NCBI RefSeq assembly: GCF_014773395.1
Contig: NZ_JACXAF010000010.1
Coordinates: forward strand, 62,001 to 126,000
Direction of reading: 5' to 3'
Length of the DNA: 64,000 nucleotides
Source of the DNA: Neiella litorisoli
GTDB taxonomy: Bacteria; Pseudomonadota; Gammaproteobacteria; Enterobacterales; Neiellaceae
In this document: positions 38,185-48,085 of the stretch, piece after piece
Layout of the letters: every line of letters begins with the position of its first letter
Numbering within the stretch: position 1 is the stretch's first letter
Translations under genes and position numbers: made by a program
The notes under the pieces: model-generated
Told to the model about the DNA's origin: nothing
Databases searched by the model: none
What the model saw: the letters and a program-made list of their open reading frames with translations, nothing else

Positions 38185-38724
38185 ATGCCCAGAAAGACTA
38201 TCAAGCGCATCGTGCCAGCTCCGGAGTCCCTCCGGAATAATAAAAAGCTCGGTATTCTGGGCAGCCTCCTGCATGACCCAAATCTATTCCACATTAACCG
38301 CCGCAGCGCCGCTGGTGCATTTGCCATCGGTCTGTTCGTGGCGTTTTTACCGATCCCTTCTCAAATGATTGTAGCCGCTATTTTAGCTGGCGTTATGCGG
38401 GTTAACCTGCCCCTTTCGGTGGCATTGGTGTGGATCAGTAATCCAATCACTATGCCGCCCATGTTCTACTTCGCTTATAAAGTTGGGGTATGGACCACTG
38501 GTGCTACCGAATATAGCTTTACCTTTGAACTGAGCTGGGAGTGGTTGAAAAGCAGCGTGGTGCAACTTGGCCCGGCGTTTCTCGCTGGCTGCCTTATTTG
38601 CGGTGTAGTGTTTGGTTTAATCGGCTATTTCGGCATTCGGTTGTTATGGCGCTGGAGCGTCGTTAAAGAATGGCAAAAACGGCAACTACGCGAATCGACC
38701 AAAACCGACCGCGTCCGTTACTAG
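38185..38724 (+). CDS. DUF2062 membrane protein
   Basis: 179 aa from ATG 38185 (MPRKTIKRIVPAPESL); an in-frame GTG at 38167 would add six residues. Two or three transmembrane helices (AFAIGLFVAFLPIPSQMIVAA, AFLAGCLICGVVFGLIGY) and the DUF2062 core VWISNPITMPPMFYFAYKVG. Divergent from comEC; its end is 6 bases from the convergent lolE. Function unknown. Confidence 0.93.
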   Translation: MPRKTIKRIVPAPESLRNNKKLGILGSLLHDPNLFHINRRSAAGAFAIGLFVAFLPIPSQMIVAAILAGVMRVNLPLSVALVWISNPITMPPMFYFAYKVGVWTTGATEYSFTFELSWEWLKSSVVQLGPAFLAGCLICGVVFGLIGYFGIRLLWRWSVVKEWQKRQLRESTKTDRVRY

Positions 38725-38730
38725 ACCATG

Positions 38731-39963
38731 TTAATGGCCACCTAACTCCTGAGCAGGTTCAATTTTACTGGCTCGCCAAGCCGGATAAAGGGTCGACAAA
38801 ATTGCCATCAGCCAAGCCACCGTAGCAACCAATAGCACATCTTCAACTTTCAGTACCGTTGGGATGTGATCGATAAAGTAAATATCGGCCGATAATAAAT
38901 GGCGGCCGGTCAATGCTTCAAATGCCGAAATGATGTCATTGAGGTACAACGCCAGCAAGCTGCCAAGCGTCACGCCACTGACCACGCCAAGTAATCCAGA
39001 CAACGCGCCCTGCCAAATAAAAGTGGCAATAATGCTCGCAGCTGATGAGCCCATGGTCAGTAAAATCGCAATTTCGCTGCGTTTATCCTGCACCGTCATC
39101 ACTAATGTCGAGACGATGTTAAAACAAGCAACAGCAATGATCAGCGCCATGACAATGTAAACGACACCACGAACCATTTGGATATCTTGATAAACGTGGC
39201 CATGGGTTCGCATCCAGTCGGTGACATACACATACACCGGCAGTTGTGATGCGGCCTTGTAAGCAACCCGATTGGCGCTAAATATGTCCGTTACTTTTAA
39301 CTCCAGACCATCAACACTATCGCCATTTGCTTTGATTGCCTGTGCCTGAGTTAAGCCGATAAAGCCGCTGATGCTATCGATCTGCCCGCCAAATTTGAAA
39401 ATGGAAATCACCCGAAATGGGTAACTCTTCGGCGCTTTAAGACTTCCCTGATTCGATGCAATCAACACATTGACCGAATCACCCACTGCAACGTTTAGCG
39501 CAGTGGCAAGCCCTGCCCCAAGAATGAGTTCGCCATTTTGCAGCGTCTCGGTAACGCTTGGCGCTAGGTAGCTCTGATAACTGGAGACTTGCGCCTGTGA
39601 TGCTGAGTCGATGCCACGCAGTTGCACGGCCCGCAGCGTTTCCCCACGGACAATCATGGCGCTGAACTGAATAAAAGGAGCAACGCCCTCAATTCCCTCA
39701 ATGCCAGATAATTGCTGCTGGAACCCTTGCCAGTTGGTCATCGGCCGTTGCAGAGTGACAATTTCGGCGTCAGGGATCACCCCTAGCAATTTCTCCTTCA
39801 GGGCGTTTTCGAAGCCATTCATGGCACTTAACACCAGAATGATCGCCACCAAGCCAACCGTTATCCCGATGGTGGATGAGGCGCTGATAAACGACACCAT
39901 CTTGCTTGAACGGCGCGCCGTCATAAAACGCAGCGCGGTTAGCAGCGACAGCGGCATGTTCAT
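38731..39963 (-). CDS. lolE: Lipoprotein-releasing ABC transporter permease LolE
   Basis: 410 aa. LolC/E pattern: N-terminal transmembrane helix after ALRFMTARRSSKMVSFISA, large periplasmic domain, three C-terminal FtsX-type helices. With LolC and LolD it releases outer-membrane lipoproteins to LolA. Overlaps lolD by 4 bases. Assigned LolE rather than LolC by operon order (lolC-lolD-lolE). Confidence 0.93.
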   Translation of the reverse strand: MNMPLSLLTALRFMTARRSSKMVSFISASSTIGITVGLVAIILVLSAMNGFENALKEKLLGVIPDAEIVTLQRPMTNWQGFQQQLSGIEGIEGVAPFIQFSAMIVRGETLRAVQLRGIDSASQAQVSSYQSYLAPSVTETLQNGELILGAGLATALNVAVGDSVNVLIASNQGSLKAPKSYPFRVISIFKFGGQIDSISGFIGLTQAQAIKANGDSVDGLELKVTDIFSANRVAYKAASQLPVYVYVTDWMRTHGHVYQDIQMVRGVVYIVMALIIAVACFNIVSTLVMTVQDKRSEIAILLTMGSSAASIIATFIWQGALSGLLGVVSGVTLGSLLALYLNDIISAFEALTGRHLLSADIYFIDHIPTVLKVEDVLLVATVAWLMAILSTLYPAWRASKIEPAQELGGH

Positions 39964-40637
39964 GAGATCAACTGACCGTGTTGCAGCGTTAAGGTCCGAT
40001 CCATTTGTGTCGCGAGCTGCAAATCATGGGTGACAATCACAAAGCTGGTATTTAATTTCTGGTTGAGCTCAAGTAACAAGGCGAAAACCTCTGCGCCTGT
40101 CGTTTGGTCCAAATTACCGGTAGGTTCATCGGCCAACACCAGTTTCGGCTCGTTGACCACGGCTCTGGCAATCGCTACCCGTTGACGCTCGCCACCAGAG
40201 AGCTCTGCCGGTCGATGGCTCAGCCGGTGGGCCAAACCGACGCGCTCTAAAATGTCGCCGGCGCGTTGTTTCGCGCGCTGCGGCTGCTCGCCACCGATCA
40301 ATAGCGGCATACAGACGTTTTCTAATGCGCTGAATTCACTGAGCAAATGATGGAATTGATAGACAAAACCAAGCTGTGCATTGCGATATTGCGCCGCTTG
40401 CTTACGGTTGAGGTCAAGTAGATTGGTGCCATTGCAAATTAGCTCACCACTGTCGGGTCGGTCCAACAGCCCAAGAATATGCATCAAGGTACTTTTACCA
40501 GAGCCAGAGCTACCCACCACAGCGAGCATTTCGGCAACCTTTAAGTCAAAATTGATGTCATGTAACACCGGCGTCGTGACTTTGCCGTCTTGATAAGATT
40601 TTCCTATCTGACGCGCTTGCATCAGTACATCAGTCAT
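39960..40637 (-). CDS. lolD: Lipoprotein-releasing system ATPase LolD
   Basis: 225 aa from ATG 40637 (MTDVLMQARQIGKSYQDG), which overlaps the lolC stop by 8 bases (ATGACTGA); the longer frame to 40826 is antisense-free but lies inside lolC and lacks similarity. Walker A GSSGSGKST, LSGGERQRVAIARA, LADEPTGNLD. Energises LolCE. Confidence 0.97.
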   Translation of the reverse strand: MTDVLMQARQIGKSYQDGKVTTPVLHDINFDLKVAEMLAVVGSSGSGKSTLMHILGLLDRPDSGELICNGTNLLDLNRKQAAQYRNAQLGFVYQFHHLLSEFSALENVCMPLLIGGEQPQRAKQRAGDILERVGLAHRLSHRPAELSGGERQRVAIARAVVNEPKLVLADEPTGNLDQTTGAEVFALLLELNQKLNTSFVIVTHDLQLATQMDRTLTLQHGQLIS

Positions 40638-41868
40638 ATCGCAATGCCTCCGCGGGCTCGATTGCAGCAGCTTGGCGCGCTGGATAAAGGGTGGCGACAA
40701 AGCTAAGCACGATGGCCATTGCCGCAATGGCAAAAATTTGAGAATAGCGCAGGTCAACTGGCAGGCTAAAAGCGTCATAACCGGGCGTTGCAACCACTTG
40801 AATGCCGGTAAATGCCAGTACCGCATCGAGGTTCAATACCAGTAGCAGTCCGACCACAGTGCCGATCAGCGCACCAATCACGCCCTGCGCGCACCCTTGA
40901 ATCATAAACACCTGAGTAATTTGAGATGGGCTCAAGCCGAGGGTTTGTAAAATGGCCACTTCGCCTTGCTTGTTGGCAACAATAAGGAACAAAGCAGAAA
41001 TGATGTTAAAGGCCGCCACGGCAATGATCAGCAGCAGCATAAACCACATCATTTTCTTTTCCATCGACACCGCGGCAAACAAGTCGCCATGGCTTTGTTG
41101 CCAACTCGTCACCTGCCAATCTTGATGATGTCGGTTGATCTCACTCACAACCTGCGGAGCTAAGAACGCATCGGTGAGATACAAGCGCAGCCCTTCAGCA
41201 CTTCCTGCTGGCTGCCGAATTAGGCGGGCGGTATCTGTCAAGCGCGCATAAGCAAACTGCAAATCTGCCTCTGAACCCATTTGGAACAAACCGACAACCG
41301 TGAACTTGCGTTGATTGGGCATTTGCCCGAACGGCGTGTGGCGAGCTCCTTCCATTACTGACAAGCGCACTCGCTGACCGACGCCAACACCGAGTTTTCG
41401 GGCCAGCGCGCGACTGATAATGATGCCGTACTTAGTCTCTGCCAAAGTCGCCAACGAGCCTTCGAGCATTGCCGCAGTTAATGGCGATACCGCTTGCTCA
41501 TATTGGCCATCAACACCAATGAGTTGCACGCCAGTCATTTGCTGGCTCGATTGAATGATGGCTTGCGATTCAACAAAGGGGACCGCGCCGCGGACCTGGT
41601 CGATGGCAGATAACGACTCGATCAGCGCCGCTTGGTCATCGGCACTAATGAACTGTTGCTGACTGACTACGACTTGCGGCACTAAGCCGAGGATCCGCTG
41701 TTTTAATTCGCGCTCAAAGCCATTCATCACCGACACCACGACGACGAGCGCCATGACCCCGAGCAAGATCCCTGCGGTGGAGAAAAAATTGATAAAAGAG
41801 ACAAAGCCACTGCCCTTTTGCGCTTTTGCGTAGCGAAGTCCAATGAAAACGGCAGCAGGTCGAAACAT
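40630..41868 (-). CDS. lolC: Lipoprotein-releasing ABC transporter permease LolC
   Basis: 412 aa. IGLRYAKAQKGSGFVSFINFFSTAGILLGVMALVV is the typical N-terminus with first membrane helix; periplasmic domain; three C-terminal helices and LYPARQAAAIEPAEALRYD. Inner-membrane partner of LolD and LolE, heading the lolCDE operon. Confidence 0.94.
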   Translation of the reverse strand: MFRPAAVFIGLRYAKAQKGSGFVSFINFFSTAGILLGVMALVVVVSVMNGFERELKQRILGLVPQVVVSQQQFISADDQAALIESLSAIDQVRGAVPFVESQAIIQSSQQMTGVQLIGVDGQYEQAVSPLTAAMLEGSLATLAETKYGIIISRALARKLGVGVGQRVRLSVMEGARHTPFGQMPNQRKFTVVGLFQMGSEADLQFAYARLTDTARLIRQPAGSAEGLRLYLTDAFLAPQVVSEINRHHQDWQVTSWQQSHGDLFAAVSMEKKMMWFMLLLIIAVAAFNIISALFLIVANKQGEVAILQTLGLSPSQITQVFMIQGCAQGVIGALIGTVVGLLLVLNLDAVLAFTGIQVVATPGYDAFSLPVDLRYSQIFAIAAMAIVLSFVATLYPARQAAAIEPAEALRYD

Positions 41869-41969
41869 AAAAATGAGTTATTCGTGTTGTAAAAGTTTTA
41901 CCGAGACAGCAAGTTACTGGATAATACCGACGAAAACAAACAGAAGCACAGGCAAAAGGCTCGCTATCC

Positions 41970-42527
41970 ATGGATCGTTCCAGTTATTTCAGTGTCGATT
42001 ATCAGACCAATATTAATGTCAAAGCCCTCCCTGAAGGCACCAATCTTCCCACTGAAAGCGACTTTGCAAAAGAAATCCCGCAACCGTTTCTGATTAGTTC
42101 CGAAGTGAACCATATCGAAGCGGCTTCACTGCGCAGTCTACGTAAAATCGGCGATGCCAACGACGAATTGGCCGATTACCTCGCCAACCAATCGCGAAAA
42201 ATTGATGTGATTTTGAGCTATGTATTGCAGCTGCAAGATGATCCAGCCGACCGTTATGTTACCGAGCGGATCAGCGCAAGTGGCTTGGCGTTCCAGTCGA
42301 CACAGCGTTATGATCCTGGCCAGCACGTCCAGCTTAAAATCTTTTTGCCAGAAGAAGCCGTAGCAGTGTACGCCTATGGTCAAGTCAATGCTGTCGCCGA
42401 GCAAGACAGTCGCTATACCATTGATGTCAACTATTGCTTGCTACGCGAAGAAGACCAAGAGCACTTGATCCGGGCGACCTTGCATATTCAGACCAAGCAA
42501 CTGCAGCAACGGCGTAACCAACAATAA
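41970..42527 (+). CDS. PilZ-domain protein
   Basis: 185 aa. The N-terminal 90 residues are helical (DDELADYLANQSRKIDVILSYVLQ-like). The C-terminal region, VTERISASGLAFQST, QHVQLKIFLP, VYAYGQVNAV, has the ISxSGxxF pattern of PilZ domains, but the preceding RxxxR is only partly visible (YVTER), so cyclic-di-GMP binding is uncertain. Divergent from lolC and upstream of mfd. Confidence 0.8.
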   Translation: MDRSSYFSVDYQTNINVKALPEGTNLPTESDFAKEIPQPFLISSEVNHIEAASLRSLRKIGDANDELADYLANQSRKIDVILSYVLQLQDDPADRYVTERISASGLAFQSTQRYDPGQHVQLKIFLPEEAVAVYAYGQVNAVAEQDSRYTIDVNYCLLREEDQEHLIRATLHIQTKQLQQRRNQQ

Positions 42528-42658
42528 TAAGACGACAGCCATTAAAATAGCGCTAAGCTTTGAATCAAGCTGTATCGCTAGACAGCGCCTGTTGATCATT
42601 GAGTCCACGCGTTGCTACTCGATACCGCCCAAACGAACTTAACAAAGATCGAAATTTA

Positions 42659-45600
42659 ATGACCGCAAACAGCCTCTTTCAACACGTCATTCATGACATT
42701 CCTCAAGATCCGCAACAGCAACGCTTTTGGCACAGCTATCATGGGTGCTCGCTATCACTGGCGATTGCCGAAACCGCTGCAGCGGCTGACGCGCCAATTG
42801 TGTTGATTGCGCCGGATACCAGCACCGCACTGCGGATGGAATCGGAACTCAAGTATTTTGCCAAATCCCATGGTTTAGGCGTGCAATTGTTTCCCGATTG
42901 GGAAACCCTGCCCTACGATCAGTTTTCACCGCATCAGGACATTGTCAGCCAGCGCATCGCCACCTTGTACCACATGCGCCAGCTCAGCAAAGGTATTGTG
43001 ATCATTCCGATCAATACCTTAATGCTGAAAATCGCTCCGACTGAATATATTGACCAATCAGCGCTGATCCTTAATCCAGGCGACAAACTGGATATGCATC
43101 AGCTTCGCCAACGACTCGAAAAATCTGGTTATAACCCAGTTCAACAAGTATTAGAGCATGGCGAATTCGCCGCCCGCGGCAGCTTACTCGATGTCTTCCC
43201 AATGGGCATGGATGAGCCGGTGCGCATCGATTTTTTCGATGACGAAGTCGACTCGCTACGGTTATTCGATCCCGAAACCCAGCGCAGTAGCGATACGCTC
43301 GATGGCCTTAACCTGCTGCCGGCGCATGAATTCCCGCTCGACGATGCCGGTATTGAGCGTTTCCGCCGACAATTCCGCGAACGCTTTACCATCAGCAATG
43401 ACAAGGATTCGATTTACCAGCAAGTCAGCCGCGGGATTGCTGCGGCCGGTATTGAATATTATCTGCCGCTGTTTTTTGACCAATGCGGCACCCTGTTTGA
43501 CTATTTACCAAGCAACACCGTATTTGTACTTTGGGATGGCGTTGAGCAAACGGCACAACAGTTTCTCAGTGATGTCGACAAGCGCTATGAGGATCGCCGT
43601 TATGATCCAATGCGGCCCATCCTCGAACCTGCCGAGGTGTTCCTTTCGGTCATTGATTTAATGACCGCGCTGAAGCAGCAGCGTCGGGTGCAATTACTGG
43701 ACAAACCCAGCCGCCGCGCTGGCAATATTAAATTCGATACCAAAGCCATTCCCGATCTACGGGTAGATGGCCAAAGCGACGCCCCGCTCGCTGCGCTCGA
43801 GAGTTTCATTGCCAAATCCGATCATCGGATTTTATTCAGCGTCGAGTCAGAAGGCCGCCGCGAAGCGTTACTCGAGTTATTAAAACCGCTAAAACTCAGC
43901 ATTGAACAAAGCAGTGGCATTGAATCATTTGTTCAATCCAGCAGCCGCTTTGGTTTAATCATCTGCCCTGCCGAACATTCTTTTGCCGCGCCAGCGAAAC
44001 AACTGCTATTTGTCACCGAATCGGAGTTTCTCGGTAAGCGGGTGATGCAGAAACGCCGTCGCGATAAGCAAAAAGGCATTAGCAGTGAAGGGGTGATCCG
44101 CAATCTAGCCGAGCTGCAAATCGGCCAACCCGTGGTTCACTTAGATCATGGTGTTGGACGCTACACCGGCTTGCAAACACTGGATGCTGGCGGCATGACA
44201 AACGAGTTTGTCACGCTTGAGTATGCCGGTGGCGATAAGCTTTACGTGCCGGTCTCCGGCCTTCATTTAATTGGTCGCTACACAGGTGGTGATGCCGACA
44301 CGGCTCCGCTAAACCGGCTTGGTACCGACCAATGGGAAAAAGCCAAGCGTAAAGCTGCAGAAAAAGTTCATGATGTTGCTGCCGAACTGCTCGATATTTA
44401 CGCCCAACGGGCTGCCAAACCCGGTTATGGCTTTAACTTAGAACAAGCGGCATATCAGCAATTTTGTGCCGGCTTTCCATTTGAAGAAACCTTCGATCAG
44501 CAAAACGCAATCGACAATGTCATCAATGATATGACGCGCAATCAAGCCATGGATCGCCTGGTTTGTGGTGACGTTGGCTTTGGTAAAACCGAGGTCGCAA
44601 TGCGCGCTGCATTCGTCGCGGTGAATGACGGTAAACAAGTGGCACTATTGGTACCAACAACGCTGCTGGCACAGCAGCACTTTGAGAACCTGCGCGACCG
44701 ATTTGCCAACTGGCCGGTGCGGGTTGAAGTGTTGTCCCGATTTAATTCAAGCAAGCAAACCAACGCCATTCTCAACGACATCACTGAAGGTAAAGTCGAT
44801 ATTGTCGTTGGTACCCACAAATTGCTGTCGCCGGATGTTAAGTTTGCCGATCTTGGCCTGCTGATTGTTGATGAAGAACATCGCTTTGGCGTGCGCCAAA
44901 AAGACAAGATCAAAGCGCTTCGTGCCGATGTTGATATCCTCACGTTAACAGCCACACCAATCCCGCGAACCCTCAACATGGCGATGAGCGGCATGCGCGA
45001 TCTATCGATCATAGCCACCCCGCCCGCCAAGCGGCTGGCGGTCAAAACCTTCGTCCGGCAAATGGATGACTTGCAGGTCAAAGAAGCAATTATCCGGGAA
45101 GTGTTGCGGGGCGGTCAGGTTTATTACCTTCACAATGAAGTTGAAACCATCGAACATGTCGCCGAAAAGCTGGCTGAATTAGTTCCCGAATCACGGATCG
45201 CCATTGCCCATGGTCAAATGCGCGAACGTGAGCTCGAAGAAGTGATGTCCGATTTCTATCATCAGCGTTTCAATGTGTTGGTCTGTACCACCATTATTGA
45301 AACCGGCATTGATGTGCCCTCGGCTAACACCATTATTATTAATCGCGCGGATAAGTACGGGTTGGCCCAGTTGCACCAGTTGCGCGGTCGAGTTGGCCGA
45401 AGTCATCACCAAGCCTACGCTTACCTGTTTACGCCGCATCCTAAAGCGATGACCAAAGATGCCGCCAAACGTTTAGAAGCCATTGAACAACTCGAAGATC
45501 TAGGCGCCGGTTTTGCCTTAGCCACCCACGACTTAGAGATCCGTGGCGCCGGCGAGCTACTTGGCGACGATCAAAGCGGTCAAATTGAAACCATCGGTTT

Positions 45601-46144
45601 TAGTCTCTACATGGAAATGCTCGAACAAGCAGTTGAAGCCCTTAAACAAGGCAAGCAACCAAGCCTCGACAGCCTACTCGGTGAGCAGACCGAAATTGAG
45701 CTGCGCTTACCGGCGTTATTGCCCGATGATTACATTCACGATGTTAACCAACGTCTGTCGCTGTACAAGCGCATTGCATCAGCGCCAGATCAAGAAGCAT
45801 TGCACGAGTTACAGGTCGAGCTAATTGATCGTTTCGGCTTGTTACCGGAAGCCAGTAAAAACTTGTTCCACATTGCCAACATGAAACTTTCCGCAGCCAA
45901 ACTTGGTATTAGCAAGGTTGAGCTGGGCCATCAAAGTGGCCAGCTGTTATTCAAACAGGACACCAAAGTGGCACCGGAGAAGATCATTGGCCTTATCCAG
46001 AGTCAACCGGCATACTACCGGATGGAAGGACCAAACAAGTTAAAACTGATGGCTGGTGAGCCCGAACCGGCCCAACGTATTGCAATCATTCAGGAATTAT
46101 TAACTGAGTTAACACCTGAAACTAAAGGAGAATTAGTTCAGTGA
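42659..46144 (+). CDS. mfd: Transcription-repair coupling factor
   Basis: 1161 aa from ATG 42659 (MTANSLFQHVIHDIP); an upstream in-frame start at 42599 is not supported. UvrB-homology module at the N-terminus, RNA-polymerase-interacting domain (IGQPVVHLDHGVGRYTGLQ), RecG-like translocase with GDVGFGKTEVAMRAA, IVDEEHRFGVRQ, LTATPIPRTLNMAMSG, and a C-terminal TRCF domain. Displaces stalled RNA polymerase and recruits UvrA. Confidence 0.97.
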   Translation: MTANSLFQHVIHDIPQDPQQQRFWHSYHGCSLSLAIAETAAAADAPIVLIAPDTSTALRMESELKYFAKSHGLGVQLFPDWETLPYDQFSPHQDIVSQRIATLYHMRQLSKGIVIIPINTLMLKIAPTEYIDQSALILNPGDKLDMHQLRQRLEKSGYNPVQQVLEHGEFAARGSLLDVFPMGMDEPVRIDFFDDEVDSLRLFDPETQRSSDTLDGLNLLPAHEFPLDDAGIERFRRQFRERFTISNDKDSIYQQVSRGIAAAGIEYYLPLFFDQCGTLFDYLPSNTVFVLWDGVEQTAQQFLSDVDKRYEDRRYDPMRPILEPAEVFLSVIDLMTALKQQRRVQLLDKPSRRAGNIKFDTKAIPDLRVDGQSDAPLAALESFIAKSDHRILFSVESEGRREALLELLKPLKLSIEQSSGIESFVQSSSRFGLIICPAEHSFAAPAKQLLFVTESEFLGKRVMQKRRRDKQKGISSEGVIRNLAELQIGQPVVHLDHGVGRYTGLQTLDAGGMTNEFVTLEYAGGDKLYVPVSGLHLIGRYTGGDADTAPLNRLGTDQWEKAKRKAAEKVHDVAAELLDIYAQRAAKPGYGFNLEQAAYQQFCAGFPFEETFDQQNAIDNVINDMTRNQAMDRLVCGDVGFGKTEVAMRAAFVAVNDGKQVALLVPTTLLAQQHFENLRDRFANWPVRVEVLSRFNSSKQTNAILNDITEGKVDIVVGTHKLLSPDVKFADLGLLIVDEEHRFGVRQKDKIKALRADVDILTLTATPIPRTLNMAMSGMRDLSIIATPPAKRLAVKTFVRQMDDLQVKEAIIREVLRGGQVYYLHNEVETIEHVAEKLAELVPESRIAIAHGQMRERELEEVMSDFYHQRFNVLVCTTIIETGIDVPSANTIIINRADKYGLAQLHQLRGRVGRSHHQAYAYLFTPHPKAMTKDAAKRLEAIEQLEDLGAGFALATHDLEIRGAGELLGDDQSGQIETIGFSLYMEMLEQAVEALKQGKQPSLDSLLGEQTEIELRLPALLPDDYIHDVNQRLSLYKRIASAPDQEALHELQVELIDRFGLLPEASKNLFHIANMKLSAAKLGISKVELGHQSGQLLFKQDTKVAPEKIIGLIQSQPAYYRMEGPNKLKLMAGEPEPAQRIAIIQELLTELTPETKGELVQ

Positions 46145-47478
46145 GCCCTTTGAAATATTTGACGTTGCCAGTGTTGGCCGCAAGCTTGATTGCGCCTGCT
46201 CAAGCCCGCTGGTTTGAGGTAGAAGTCATTCTGTTCTCCAGAATTCAAGATCCAACTCAACTTGACGAAGACTTCGAAGCGCCGCGAGCAAGCAAGGTCA
46301 ACGCAAAATCACTCGACTTATTCTCTGCCTTTTTACTCGCTCCTGATGACTGCCCGCAACCGGAGCCGCCAGCACCACCTTTAGCTGCGCTAGCCGACGA
46401 AGGTTTAGCTCTGATTGGGCAACCATTTAATCCAGAACAGCCTCTGGGTAGCGCCAATGAATTGACCGAAGAGCAACAGGTTGCTGAGCTACTGGAGCAA
46501 CCACAAGCCGCCGCTGATGACGTTGAGCAAGGCGTTCGCTATGACGAATTTGGCTTTCCTATTGCCGATGACACCACAACAGCACTGGCCGAGTCTGAGC
46601 TAGAGCCTGAACGGACGCCAGAGGAACAATTAGCCTATGAGCAATGGTTAAGCGATTGCCAAAAACCGCGCAGTTATGATGAATTAAGCCAACTCCCTGT
46701 GGCCATGACGCCACACCAAATTCCAGAGTGGGACCAAGGCCCCTACCTATTGAGTGCAGATCTGCTGCAGTTATCCGAGGCGCGAGAAAAACTAGCCAAT
46801 GGTGGCGCGTATAAACCAATGTTGCATGCTGGCTGGCGGATCGACATTGATAGCAAGCGCCGGATGCCAGCGATTAAGCTCATCGCCGGCCACAACTTCG
46901 GCAGTCGTTACTCCGCCGATGGCTGGGAACACCCAGTTGAGCAACCCGAAGAAACATTAATAGGCGGCGATGATAGCAGCTTGCTCGCGCCAGTTTCAGA
47001 CGGTCAAGACGCCGAATCGCAGCAGTTAGCCAGTCCTGAGTCGGAAGCCGAAATCATGCTACCTGCAACAACCGGTAACGATGGTTGGCAAGAGGTTGAC
47101 CTCAATAATACGCCTATTGAATACAAACCAGCGGTGTGGGAATTAGAAGCGGATCTGCACATTTGGCTTGCCACTTGGCTCCATATTGAAACCGACTTGG
47201 TATTACGGCGCTCCGGTCGTAAATCACCGCAAGAACTCGAAGATACCGATGCCGTGTTGCTACCAACAGAGTCAACCAGCACATTAGTGTCTGACGCCGC
47301 AACGGTGCCCTACTTGTTCAATTACAACATGTCGCAATTTCGCCGCGTGCGGAGTAGTGAAATTCACTACTTTGATCACCCGATGTTCGGTATGATTTTG
47401 CAAATCCGGCCCTATGAACCAAGGCCTGAACCAGAACAACCGCCAGAAACTGAAATCAATACAGTTCCGGCAATGTAA
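46141..47478 (+). CDS. csiV: CsiV-family periplasmic protein
   Basis: 445 aa with signal peptide (LTLPVLAASLIAPAQA), then RWFEVEVILFSRI, the signature of the CsiV (DUF2066-neighbour) family, and a C-terminal YFDHPMFGMILQIRPYE. In Shewanella CsiV binds peptidoglycan and assists LpoA/PBP1a. The middle (about residues 100-175 and 260-300) is Glu/Gln-rich low complexity, making it longer than usual. GTG start overlapping the mfd stop by 4 bases. Confidence 0.85.
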   Translation: MSPLKYLTLPVLAASLIAPAQARWFEVEVILFSRIQDPTQLDEDFEAPRASKVNAKSLDLFSAFLLAPDDCPQPEPPAPPLAALADEGLALIGQPFNPEQPLGSANELTEEQQVAELLEQPQAAADDVEQGVRYDEFGFPIADDTTTALAESELEPERTPEEQLAYEQWLSDCQKPRSYDELSQLPVAMTPHQIPEWDQGPYLLSADLLQLSEAREKLANGGAYKPMLHAGWRIDIDSKRRMPAIKLIAGHNFGSRYSADGWEHPVEQPEETLIGGDDSSLLAPVSDGQDAESQQLASPESEAEIMLPATTGNDGWQEVDLNNTPIEYKPAVWELEADLHIWLATWLHIETDLVLRRSGRKSPQELEDTDAVLLPTESTSTLVSDAATVPYLFNYNMSQFRRVRSSEIHYFDHPMFGMILQIRPYEPRPEPEQPPETEINTVPAM

Positions 47479-47519
47479 ATGATTAATGGCGCCTGTACTC
47501 AGGCGCTAACAAGGCAACA

Positions 47520-47708
47520 ATGACAGTAAACAACCAACTCAGTGCCAGCTTGCAAACGATTCAAGCGGCACTCAGCCAAAGCCAACAAATTCAGCAGGCG
47601 CAGTTAGGGCTGCAACTGCTGCAGGCTGCGACCAGCTCTGAAGCGTCAAGCTCGGCCCAAGCGCCATCCCCCAACGGCAACTCGACCGGCATCTCAGTTT
47701 TTGTATAA
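47520..47708 (+). CDS. Small Gln/Ala/Ser-rich protein, unknown
   Basis: 62 aa, with amphipathic helix-forming N-terminal half (LQTIQAALSQSQQIQQAQLG) and a disordered Ser/Pro-rich tail. AAGG ribosome site before the ATG, 41 bases after csiV. No signal peptide. I do not recognise it; it faintly recalls small YjfB-like motility peptides but without a firm match. Confidence 0.5.
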   Translation: MTVNNQLSASLQTIQAALSQSQQIQQAQLGLQLLQAATSSEASSSAQAPSPNGNSTGISVFV

Positions 47709-47737
47709 TTATCTAATTGGTTTACAAACCATTATTG

Positions 47738-47753
47738 GACATCGCAAGATGTC
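47738..47753. promoter_or_regulatory. Palindrome next to a TATACT box, candidate operator
   Basis: GACATCGCAAGATGTC is a perfect 6-bp inverted repeat with loop GCAA; TATACT follows at 47755-47760, 32 bases before the next start codon. Function inferred only from position. Confidence 0.4.
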
Positions 47754-47791
47754 TTATACTGTCTTAACGCTTTCATCGGAAACAACACAAT

Positions 47792-48085
47792 ATGGCCGCG
47801 CTACTGATCACTTTTCGTCTCGATAAACCGACTAACGATCCGGATTACGTCAAAGTCATCCAAGTGATAAAACTCTACCCGTTTTGCATGATCGGCGAAG
47901 GAGCGGTTGCAATCGCTACTGAAGAAAGTCCGGCCCAAGTATTTTTGCGCTTCAAACCGTTTCTGGCCGAACGGGACGTATTACTGATCACAACCTTGAC
48001 CAAACCCCACTACGGTTTACACAAAACCAATGTTTTACAATGGATTGAAGAGCACGCCAGTACGCCGATAGGCGCAGCCGAATGA
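47792..48085 (+). CDS. Conserved-looking small protein, unknown function
   Basis: 97 aa: ALLITFRLDKPTNDPDYVKVIQVIK, YPFCMIGEGAVAIAT, FLAERDVLLITTLTKPHYG. Alternating strands and helices suggest a ferredoxin-like fold, superficially like SinR/Cas2-type small proteins, but no CRISPR is nearby and I make no such claim. Overlaps the lonH start by 4 bases, so it is probably co-translated with it. Confidence 0.65.
   Translation: MAALLITFRLDKPTNDPDYVKVIQVIKLYPFCMIGEGAVAIATEESPAQVFLRFKPFLAERDVLLITTLTKPHYGLHKTNVLQWIEEHASTPIGAAE

Noticed and set aside
40638-40826. 63-residue N-terminal extension of LolD
   Set aside because: It lies wholly inside lolC and has no ABC-family similarity; the ATG at 40637 overlaps the lolC stop in the usual way.
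42586-42601. GCCTGTTGATCATTG resembling the MITE terminal repeat
   Set aside because: Only about 12 bases match, with no second terminus nearby; probably chance.
47792-48085. Possible Cas2-like protein
   Set aside because: The resemblance is only in general ferredoxin-like pattern; no CRISPR array or cas1 in the window.
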